DNA from: an uncultured Porphyromonadaceae bacterium
Lineage (GTDB): Bacteria > Bacteroidota > Bacteroidia > Bacteroidales > Muribaculaceae
DNA: 7,341 nt
Assembly: GCA_947175225.1 (NCBI GenBank)
Contig: CAMWLX010000173.1
Span: forward strand, 1 to 7,341
Direction of reading: 5' to 3'
Shown: one piece after another, positions 1 through 5,451 of the stretch
How the letters are laid out: each line of letters starts with the position of its first letter
How positions within the stretch are numbered: the stretch's first letter is position 1
The notes under the pieces: model-generated
What the model was told of the DNA's origin: nothing
Databases searched by the model: none
Seen by the model: only the letters and a program-made list of their open reading frames with translations
Made by a program: the position numbers and the translations under genes

Positions 1-73
1 TATAAATATTATGCGAAAAAATAACTTTTCAGCCAAATTCGGCATAATATTTGTTTTCTATAAGGCAAAGTTA

Positions 74-430
74 ATGAAAAACATTGAAAACACCAAAATA
101 AAAGTAAAATTGACGACACAAGAGACTCTCATACAACGCGACGATTGCAGCCTGGTGACGCTTTTATGTTCACATGCAGACTACAGTGCTTCCATCCTTA
201 CCCATGCGTGTGAGGATGCCGGTGCACCGGTCGTCGACCTTCTGACTCAGCCGGCCGACGAGAGAAGCATCAGTGTCACTCTCAGGCTCCGCTGCGATGA
301 TCCTACTCCGGCTATCCATAATCTTGAGCGATATGGATATGAAGTGTCGGAGGCAGAAGGCAATAATTATACGGATTCCGCCATAGCTGCCGAACGCCTT
401 CTCGAACTTCAGGTAATGCTCAATGTGTAA
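74..430 (+). CDS. Stand-alone C-terminal (ACT-like) domain of a nadK-linked CBS-domain protein, possibly a truncated gene
   Basis: The start at 74 gives 118 residues. From about residue 15 on, the protein resembles the last ~100 residues of the roughly 220-residue CBS-domain proteins encoded beside nadK in many Bacteroidales: a hydrophobic strand (CSLVTLLC), a DYSASxL helix, then the pattern SVTLRL...PAIHNLERYGYEV and a closing LQVMLNV. In those proteins two CBS domains, which bind adenosyl ligands, precede this region. Neither CBS domain is visible here. The start is uncertain: the frame is open to the left edge and an ATG at 11 would add 21 residues. Those residues are AT-rich in codons and do not look like CBS sequence, so 74 is preferred. 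No strong Shine-Dalgarno site is seen. The product may be a small regulatory domain or the remnant of a decayed gene. The homology is recalled from family knowledge, not searched. A function is not claimed. Confidence 0.6.
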   Translation: MKNIENTKIKVKLTTQETLIQRDDCSLVTLLCSHADYSASILTHACEDAGAPVVDLLTQPADERSISVTLRLRCDDPTPAIHNLERYGYEVSEAEGNNYTDSAIAAERLLELQVMLNV

Positions 431-455
431 TTCAATTTTTGGTTGCATAAGTTGA

Positions 456-516
456 GGGTTATGGGTTTATGGGTTTATGGGTTTATAGGTTTATAGGTTT
501 GGGGTTTATGGGTTAG
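456..516 (+). repeat. GGGTTTAT tandem repeat block between the small gene and nadK
   Basis: About eight head-to-tail copies of an eight-base unit GGGTTTAT are seen: GGGTTAT at 456, exact copies at 463, 471 and 479, AGGTTTAT at 487, a variant AGGTTTG at 495, an exact copy at 502, and a degenerate GGGTTAG at 510, followed by a run of G. The array fills most of the 109-base gap before nadK. G-rich repeats of this type occur between genes in Bacteroidales. The slightly different copies suggest growth by slippage followed by drift. Confidence 0.85.
494..501 (+). promoter_or_regulatory. Candidate -7 element for nadK inside the tandem repeat
   Basis: TAGGTTTG fits the Bacteroidetes -7 consensus TAnnTTTG. 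It arises because one repeat unit reads TTTG instead of TTTA. Its last base is 39 bases before the nadK ATG, the same distance as for the well-supported promoter of the gene ending at 5228. No TTTG lies about 20 bases upstream, where the repeat reads TGGG, so the -33 half is missing. nadK could instead be read through from the upstream gene. Confidence 0.35.
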
Positions 517-539
517 GGGGTATAAGATTATTAGATAGT

Positions 540-1409
540 ATGAAACGTATCACATTAGCACTGTATGGAAAATCCCGCCAAGATCAGAATCTGACGGGGA
601 TAATGAATTTTATGGCCGAAGCCCGCTATAGGGGATTCGGCCTTTTGTGTCATGAAAAGTTTGCAGCGTATTTGTCTCGTTTTGGTGAAAATCCGGATTT
701 CATACCTCCTGTCTTTTCCGGCATTCCGGATGCTGATGTGGCTATCAGTTTTGGAGGAGACGGCACCTTTCTTCGCACTGCCCGGCGTCTTGAAGATGCC
801 GGAATCCCTATAGCCGGCATCAATACCGGCACGCTTGGGTATCTTGCCCATTTCTCGCTGGATGATACCGACCTTCTTCTCGACGGCATCCGAAATAAAA
901 CTCTTAAAACCCAGTCAAGAAGACTGATTCAAGTCTCAGGGAAAGGCATACCGGATGATTTTCTTTGCTATGCACTCAATGAAATTGCAGTGCAGAAAGA
1001 TGACTCCGCATCTATGATTAATGTCAATGTAGAGCTGGATGGATTTTTCCTTGCAGACTATAGGGCCGACGGCCTGATTGTCTCTACTGCTACCGGAAGC
1101 ACTGCCTACAATCTCTCTGTAGGAGGCCCGATTCTCCAGCCGGAGCTCGATTGTATGGTGCTCTCCCCGGTAGCTCCCCATTCTTTGACTCTACGCCCAA
1201 TTGTAGTGGCCGGAAGCTCTGTGCTCAGACTTGCTATGTCGTCACGTACAGGTTCCTTCCGCCTCAGTGTAGATGGTTATAGCGTGACAATGAAAGAAGG
1301 GAGCATCCTTGAGTTGAAGGCTGCTCCCTACATTGTCAATTTGCTTTCTCCTCATGATGACACTTTTGCTGCCTCTCTTCGAGAAAAACTTCTTTGGGGA
1401 CGATCTTGA
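540..1409 (+). CDS. nadK: NAD kinase
   Basis: The enzyme phosphorylates NAD+ to NADP+ in the cytoplasm and is the cell's route to NADP. At 289 residues it has the normal length for bacterial NAD kinases. The diagnostic motifs appear in order: GGDGT at residues 72-76 (phosphate and catalytic loop), GINTGTLGYLAHF at 93-105, ALNEIA at 145-150 (the NE pair contacts the substrate), RADGLIVSTATGSTAYN at 175-191 (core of the NAD-binding C-terminal domain), GGPI at 195-198, and APHSLTLRP at 212-220. The usual proline in STPTGSTAY is alanine here (residue 184). No signal peptide is present. The start is the first ATG in frame after the repeat block, and MKRITLALYGK is a typical first strand. No clear Shine-Dalgarno site is seen, which is normal in Bacteroidetes. 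The upstream gene is a piece of the usual nadK neighbour. The downstream gene converges on it, with 56 bases between. Confidence 0.97.
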   Translation: MKRITLALYGKSRQDQNLTGIMNFMAEARYRGFGLLCHEKFAAYLSRFGENPDFIPPVFSGIPDADVAISFGGDGTFLRTARRLEDAGIPIAGINTGTLGYLAHFSLDDTDLLLDGIRNKTLKTQSRRLIQVSGKGIPDDFLCYALNEIAVQKDDSASMINVNVELDGFFLADYRADGLIVSTATGSTAYNLSVGGPILQPELDCMVLSPVAPHSLTLRPIVVAGSSVLRLAMSSRTGSFRLSVDGYSVTMKEGSILELKAAPYIVNLLSPHDDTFAASLREKLLWGRS

Positions 1410-1435
1410 CTGCCCCCAATGCTCTAAGTGTTTCA

Positions 1436-1450
1436 GAATGTGTCACATTC
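1436..1450. repeat. Short perfect palindrome between convergent genes
   Basis: GAATGTG, one base, CACATTC form a perfect inverted repeat in the 56-base gap between the nadK stop and the stop of the thioredoxin gene. As RNA it could fold into a six-pair stem with a three-base loop on either strand. No T-run follows on either side, so a role as a two-way terminator is only possible, not shown. Confidence 0.35.
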
Positions 1451-1465
1451 AAGGACAGAGCGATA

Positions 1466-3337
1466 TTATCTAACAATTTCCTTGGATGTGCGGATACTGC
1501 CATCCGACATCTTAGCTACCTTAACGAATACGCCATTCTGAGGCTTTTCAACGCGAATGCCTGAGAGATTATAGTATTCTGCCGATACTTCTACACCGGA
1601 TTGAATACCCTTTGCAGCAGAAGTGTCTTCACTCACTACTTTAGCCTTGTTGGCATTCAAGATTGTTCCGTTAGGATTGATGATGAAAGCTGCTACATAA
1701 AGCTTATCTTTATCCTGAATTATGCTGTTGGAAGCAATGTCATAAGCAAATTCAGAAGCATAAGATTCGTTGAAAGCTACTGCTGATGGTAAAGAATTCT
1801 CAACGCCCAGCATGCCATCTACATCTACAACAACGTCATTGAATATGAGTCCCGGTACTTTTGCCGGCCAGGTTGTCAGCACTTCAAGTTCAGTGCCAAT
1901 ATAATTTGCAGCGTATTGCGCAAAATAATTAGACTGGGACCAGCTGCCCGTCGCTCCACTGAGACCATTGTTGATCAGGATATATCCAACTTTGTACCCG
2001 GCATTAGCATTGTCTTCGAAGAAAGTGGATGTAGACTCAACTTTGATTTCCGTTTTGTTGGCATTGCCCCATACTGCTTTGACTTGAATATCCATGGGGA
2101 CAGTCATTCCCATTGATTCCTCTACTTCTTTCTTCATTCCAAATCCATCATTGGCTTTGCCATAGTATGGATCTTCCATTCCATTGCGGTTGAGAGTAGC
2201 GGATGGGTAGCCATCTACTGCGACCGGAGTTGCATCGACTTGCATCGGATCTCCATCATGATAGGCAGCAAGGACAATATTGTCGCCATATATTTCGTTG
2301 AGCTTCTCAAGAGCATAGTATCCACGAGTGCACCATCCACACCAAGTTCCGGTGAACTCCTCAAGCATCGGGCGATGTTGCGGCACGTATGGAAGCACTG
2401 TCACGTCGGCTGAAGCTGAACTCTTTGGATTTTCATTATCTCTTCCATTGACTTTGTTTATGTTCAGTTCGAGAGTGTATGTGCCGAGTTCTGATATAGG
2501 TTCAATTGGGAGATAGACAGAAGTGCCGTTTATAAGGCTTGAAGGAATAGGGTCGTCAAAATTGAGATTGCCTTCAAAGTTTTTCCCTCCGATAGTGTAG
2601 GTGTAGCCTATTGATGAGACATCATTTGCTCCCGGAGTGGTAATTTCTGCATTTACATAGAAATCCTTGTTAGCAGGAGCATATGTGGAAGCTATGCTGT
2701 TGACTCCAACACTATATTCGGCAAATTCTCCTTCAAGTGTCACATATATCATGGCGCAGGCTCCAAGTTTGTCGCTATAAGGCATCCATTTCAGGAAGTC
2801 TTTGGAGGCACGTAGATACAGACCATTTGAATTTTCCCCGGGGGAAAGAAGCAACGGATAACTCTGCGTGGTGGTCAGTGGCGTTCCTTTTTGTGCCGGG
2901 GGAACAGTAAGGCTATATCCGACATAGATCCCTTCTTCAGTGATGACATATGGCTCTTCAAGTGAGGCTGAAAGCTGGCCATAGGATTCTTTATCATTGG
3001 GAAGTGAGATTTTTTCGGGGGCTACATCTGCTGAATAAGTGTCAGGGACGTTCACTTTGACACTTCCGACTTTTTCAAGTGTAAGCTCCTTTGAAAGCCA
3101 GAGAGAAGTAGACTCAATATCTTCCCATGCATTGAGCAGGGCTCGAATTGAAGTGATCTTTTTGCCGACGAGTGCCGGATCATTGATGCGAATGGCAACG
3201 TCGTAGATTTCAGATTTTCCTTTGCCCCAAATGCTATACTCATCACTTGCGTAAGTGAAGTCGATTGAAGCATCAGCAGCCATCGCTGAGATAGCGGCTG
3301 CTCCGAGGATACAAGATGCTAATAATTTTTTCAACAT
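1466..3337 (-). CDS. Exported Omp28-type thioredoxin-fold protein with C-terminal sorting-like tail
   Basis: This 623-residue protein begins with a signal peptide (MLKKLLASCILGAAAISAMA, cut near residue 20-21). Residues ~24-310 are beta-rich with no motif I recognise and look like two beta-sandwich regions. A thioredoxin-like domain follows at ~318-400: HRPMLEEFTGTWCGWC (Cys333 and Cys336) and a GYPSA loop carrying the likely cis-proline, Pro378. Residues ~410-560 resemble the Omp28 family (GYILINNGLSGATGSWSQSN, then VPGLIFNDVV), known in Bacteroidetes as exported proteins. The tail, residues ~585-623, has YYNLSGIRVEKP, then MSDGSIRTSKEIVR, related to the tails of the two upstream exported proteins. 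A periplasmic or surface redox or binding role is inferred; the CxxC pair could shuffle or sense disulfides, but no substrate is visible. It probably has its own transcription start in 3338-3433, though no consensus promoter is clear. Confidence 0.85.
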   Translation of the reverse strand: MLKKLLASCILGAAAISAMAADASIDFTYASDEYSIWGKGKSEIYDVAIRINDPALVGKKITSIRALLNAWEDIESTSLWLSKELTLEKVGSVKVNVPDTYSADVAPEKISLPNDKESYGQLSASLEEPYVITEEGIYVGYSLTVPPAQKGTPLTTTQSYPLLLSPGENSNGLYLRASKDFLKWMPYSDKLGACAMIYVTLEGEFAEYSVGVNSIASTYAPANKDFYVNAEITTPGANDVSSIGYTYTIGGKNFEGNLNFDDPIPSSLINGTSVYLPIEPISELGTYTLELNINKVNGRDNENPKSSASADVTVLPYVPQHRPMLEEFTGTWCGWCTRGYYALEKLNEIYGDNIVLAAYHDGDPMQVDATPVAVDGYPSATLNRNGMEDPYYGKANDGFGMKKEVEESMGMTVPMDIQVKAVWGNANKTEIKVESTSTFFEDNANAGYKVGYILINNGLSGATGSWSQSNYFAQYAANYIGTELEVLTTWPAKVPGLIFNDVVVDVDGMLGVENSLPSAVAFNESYASEFAYDIASNSIIQDKDKLYVAAFIINPNGTILNANKAKVVSEDTSAAKGIQSGVEVSAEYYNLSGIRVEKPQNGVFVKVAKMSDGSIRTSKEIVR

Positions 3338-3346
3338 ATTGAAGTT

Positions 3347-3407
3347 GTTTAAACTTATTTATTTTGATTTGCAAAGACGGCAAAGACATAAGTCGTCAGG
3401 ACCTATG
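3347..3407 (-). promoter_or_regulatory. Leader and weak promoter region of the thioredoxin-fold gene
   Basis: Read on the - strand, two near-identical copies of TCTTTGC lie in tandem at 3371-3388, 30-50 bases before the ATG. TGTCTTTGC approaches the TAnnTTTGC type of -7 element, but its TA is not at the right distance and no -33 TTTG is found. An imperfect dyad, CATAAGTC (3387-3394) and GACCTATG (3400-3407), with one mismatch in eight and a five-base loop, overlaps it. The palindrome GTTTAAAC (3347-3354) lies just before the start. The promoter role is inferred from position. Confidence 0.25.
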
Positions 3408-3423
3408 CCTTTACCTTTGTTAA

Positions 3424-3433
3424 AATTTAATAT
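3424..3433 (+). repeat. Left copy of 10-base direct repeat flanking the small inverted-repeat element
   Basis: AATTTAATAT is repeated exactly at 3537-3546, and the two copies directly abut the ends of the 103-base element. This is the layout of a target-site duplication. The AT-rich surroundings make a chance match more likely than usual. Confidence 0.5.
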
Positions 3434-3536
3434 TAATATCACTAAATTAAGATAGTTTAAGACGCTTAATGACGCGCACGGAGTGCGCTAACTACATTGC
3501 TTGACGCCGTAAATTGGTCTTAATTTAGTGACATTG
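3434..3536. mobile_element. MITE-like or repeat-family element with 19-base inverted ends and internal hairpin
   Basis: The left end TAATATCACTAAATTAAGA (3434-3452) and the reverse complement of the right end, CAATGTCACTAAATTAAGA (3518-3536), agree at 17 of 19 positions, with the inner 14 identical. Between them lies a GC-rich hairpin, GCGCAC, GGA, GTGCGC (3474-3488), with short flanking complementarity (AATG at 3468, CATT at 3495). Exact 10-base direct repeats flank the whole. There is no room for a coding sequence, so any mobility would rely on a transposase elsewhere. It lies between the stop of the second paralogue (minus strand) and the thioredoxin gene, and its folded RNA could also act as a transcription end or attenuator for the former. 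The structure is seen directly; the mobile-element reading is an inference. Confidence 0.5.
3474..3488. repeat. GC-rich hairpin at the centre of the inverted-repeat element
   Basis: GCGCAC and GTGCGC pair perfectly over six bases around a GGA loop (TCC on the other strand). It is the only GC-rich stretch in an otherwise AT-rich gap. No T-run follows directly on either strand, so alone it is not a classic intrinsic terminator. Confidence 0.6.
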
Positions 3537-3546
3537 AATTTAATAT
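3537..3546 (+). repeat. Right copy of 10-base direct repeat flanking the small inverted-repeat element
   Basis: This is the second exact copy of AATTTAATAT. It ends five bases before the stop codon of the gene at 3552-5228, so an insertion here would not have cut that gene. Confidence 0.5.
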
Positions 3547-3551
3547 ATGTG

Positions 3552-5228
3552 TTATCGAGCCATTTTCTTAAATGAAGCAACTGTGCCGTCGTCGTAGACA
3601 ACTCTCTTGATCACAAGGCCTCCAGCCGGATTAGCAACTTCTCGGCCTGTCACGTCGTAGTATTTCACGCTTGCCACTTTCTTATCGGCATTTATGTGGC
3701 CAGCTGCTGTCGTGTCGTCAAGGTCGAGAGTCACGATCTCACTGCGAGTCTCTTCTCCATGGTAGTTATATACGCTCTGGACTCCAATAGTAGAGATGCC
3801 TTCTACGAAGAATGCTATTTGGCGCGCAATGCCTTCGTTGACTATAATATAAGATGAGTTAAACGACCATGGAATTTCCACCATATCCTCAGTTAGCCAG
3901 TACTCATTAGCGTCGAATGTCCATTCGTCTTCATCTATATAGATGATATAGCTCAGATTTTCAGTAAGAAGCACATCTCCTTCTGTAGAGAATGCCGGCA
4001 CATTAAAATAGAGGTCATATTGACCATAATCGTCCATAAAGTCTACAAATACGAGGTCAAATGGATTTTGAGGAGTTCCGGCATATGAATCCTGATGTAT
4101 GAGAGAGAAGTCGTAAAGCAGCGAAAGACCGGCTAACTCATCATTCCCTATATTATATACAAAGACTATTTCAGGGTCTTTTGGAGTGATGGTGTTTTCT
4201 TCGTAGTCCCATACCAATTGATACTTATAGTCGTCGGGCATAATTTCAAAATCCTCATCGCCTGAGTCTTCGTCATAGAATAGTCTTACAGCTTTGGTGT
4301 AGATATAGTAGCCATAATATACTCCTACATATTGATTGGTTGGGATAGAAATTATTGCTTCAGAGTCATCATATTCTACACTTCCTTTAATCCATGCTTC
4401 GGGCATTTCGTAAGAAAGACCTTGGAAGTAAAATTCGTCGTATCCCTGAGCCCAGCTTACAGGCCATCCATAGCCTAAGTCTTCACAATAATAAGACCAG
4501 AAGTTTTTTGAGACCTCAATGTCGGTTGGCACTTCAACAACCTTCTCGTAGAATGGAGCCATAGAAAGTTCATATACCCCGTAGCCTGACCAAGACTCAT
4601 CATCGGTATAAGCGAAACCAAGGATCAAGTCCTCGCTTAGTCCTTCTGCAACGATAGTGCCGTCTTCAGCCACTGTGAAGGAAACAGAGGTGGCATCGCT
4701 TTGGATATACCAATTTCCTTCTTCTTCGCTGCTTTCTTCTTCATCTTTCTCAAGAAGGCAAAGGTTGTACCCATAAGGATCGCCGTCAAACCACGTTACA
4801 GTCTGAGGGAGGCTCACTTCAATTTTATCCCCATTCTTTACGCCTTTCACGTATGTGTCAGTGGCTGCGTTAGGAATAATGTTGTAGATATATACTTCGT
4901 CATTGTCTCCGTAGATAATGTGGCCTGCAGTAGATTCATTTTCGTACTGAATCAAATATCCCCAGAACACTATGTATCCGCTGCCGGTCAAGGTAAGATC
5001 CTGCCTTGTACCTTCGGCTGAAGTGATAATATCTTCAGGAGATCCGACTTTGGCAGGAGCTTTCTTCATTTTCGAAGGGGCTGATCCCACATGAAGGTTT
5101 CCAAGAGGCTGAACTGTTGCGTTTCTGTCATAGTTCAGAGGCGAGGGGTTGAACGGATGTTTCGGAATGGCTGCCATGCTGCTGAGTGCAATACATGCAG
5201 CTCCAAATGCGAGTAAAGATTTTTTCAT
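3552..5228 (-). CDS. Exported acidic beta-rich protein of unknown function (paralogue 2)
   Basis: I do not recognise a named family. The 558-residue product starts with a signal peptide (MKKSLLAFGAACIALSSMAA). After a low-complexity linker with basic residues (~20-62) comes DIITSAEG, then a region rich in Tyr, Trp, Asp and Glu, as in extracellular beta-sheet proteins. Two related modules are visible: EVYIYNI...YVKG...GDKIEVSLPQ (111-142) and EFYFQGL...WIKG...ISIPTNQYVG (265-302). Residues 474-500 carry FVEGISTIGVQSVY and GEETRSEIVT. The tail, 521-558, is VKYYDVTGREVANP...VIKRVVYDDGTV...R, a sorting-like domain. An acidic patch (DEEESSEEE, 162-170) is not matched in the paralogue. The start is supported by AAAGG eight bases upstream and a strong promoter. 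It is a tandem paralogue of the gene at 5452-7098, about half identical by eye. A cell-surface role, perhaps binding glycans or other ligands, is possible but unsupported by any motif. Confidence 0.85.
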   Translation of the reverse strand: MKKSLLAFGAACIALSSMAAIPKHPFNPSPLNYDRNATVQPLGNLHVGSAPSKMKKAPAKVGSPEDIITSAEGTRQDLTLTGSGYIVFWGYLIQYENESTAGHIIYGDNDEVYIYNIIPNAATDTYVKGVKNGDKIEVSLPQTVTWFDGDPYGYNLCLLEKDEEESSEEEGNWYIQSDATSVSFTVAEDGTIVAEGLSEDLILGFAYTDDESWSGYGVYELSMAPFYEKVVEVPTDIEVSKNFWSYYCEDLGYGWPVSWAQGYDEFYFQGLSYEMPEAWIKGSVEYDDSEAIISIPTNQYVGVYYGYYIYTKAVRLFYDEDSGDEDFEIMPDDYKYQLVWDYEENTITPKDPEIVFVYNIGNDELAGLSLLYDFSLIHQDSYAGTPQNPFDLVFVDFMDDYGQYDLYFNVPAFSTEGDVLLTENLSYIIYIDEDEWTFDANEYWLTEDMVEIPWSFNSSYIIVNEGIARQIAFFVEGISTIGVQSVYNYHGEETRSEIVTLDLDDTTAAGHINADKKVASVKYYDVTGREVANPAGGLVIKRVVYDDGTVASFKKMAR

Positions 5229-5266
5229 AAAAATTACCTTTAAGATTTTTTACTGTTATTTCTTTG

Positions 5267-5298
5267 CAAAATTATTAAAAATACCTTAAAAATGCAAA
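5267..5298 (-). promoter_or_regulatory. Bacteroidetes-type promoter of the 3552-5228 gene
   Basis: On the - strand TTTG (5295-5298) is followed after exactly 20 bases by TAATTTTG (5267-5274), a full match to the -33 TTTG and -7 TAnnTTTG elements of the Bacteroidetes primary sigma factor. The predicted leader is about 30-35 bases and carries AAAGG (5237-5241) eight bases before the ATG. It lies downstream of the terminator of the preceding paralogue, so the two genes should be transcribed separately. Confidence 0.75.
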
Positions 5299-5332
5299 TT
5301 TAATTTCATTAAAGTGCAAGTTTTATTAATTG

Positions 5333-5349
5333 CATATCATTTTGATATG
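5333..5349. repeat. Perfect 7-base inverted repeat upstream of the promoter
   Basis: CATATCA, TTT, TGATATG form a perfect dyad whose near edge is about 35 bases upstream of the -33 element of the 3552-5228 gene. Its position fits an activator or repressor site. It lacks a following T-run, so it is not a good terminator. No regulator is identifiable from the window. Confidence 0.35.
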
Positions 5350-5380
5350 TTACTGAAGGGCTGAGCCTTATTTTTATAGG

Positions 5381-5396
5381 ATTTTGCTTGCAAAAT
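5381..5396. repeat. Short inverted repeat beside the terminator
   Basis: ATTTTGC, TT, GCAAAAT is a perfect seven-base inverted repeat directly downstream (on the - strand) of the terminator stem. It overlaps the T-rich tract of that terminator, so it may be a by-product of that tract and not a separate site. Confidence 0.3.
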
Positions 5397-5397
5397 A

Positions 5398-5423
5398 AAA
5401 GGACACACAATTGTGTGTCCTTT
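5398..5423 (-). terminator. Intrinsic terminator of the 5452-7098 gene
   Basis: A perfect 26-base palindrome (half-site AAAGGACACACAA) can fold into an 11-pair stem with an AATT loop. On the - strand it is followed by TTATTTTG, making a T-rich tract of TTTTATTTTG with the end of the stem. It begins 28 bases past the stop codon of the upstream paralogue. On the + strand the stem is followed by CGAAA, so it works as a terminator mainly for leftward transcription. Confidence 0.8.
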
Positions 5424-5451
5424 CGAAATTGTTGAGTAACGTAGCTCCGGC

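Noticed and set aside
170..448. Antisense frame of 92 codons across the small gene
   Set aside because: It lies on the opposite strand of a homology-supported frame, with no promoter and no recognisable protein.
456..516. Telomere-like G-rich repeat
   Set aside because: The unit resembles plant-type TTTAGGG, but it is eight bases long, short, degenerate and lies between bacterial genes, so it is an ordinary intergenic tandem repeat.
3412..3419. Rightward TAnnTTTG element (TACCTTTG)
   Set aside because: It has no -33 TTTG at about 20 bases and no rightward gene follows, so it is probably a chance match.
3424..3546. CRISPR or full insertion sequence
   Set aside because: There is a single pair of inverted ends with no spaced repeat series and no transposase frame, so only a small non-autonomous or structural element is supported.
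4701..5021. Forward frame of 106 codons with a hydrophobic, phenylalanine-rich start
   Set aside because: The phenylalanines arise from reading GAA/GAG codons of the acidic patch of paralogue 2 backwards; it is a shadow of the real gene.
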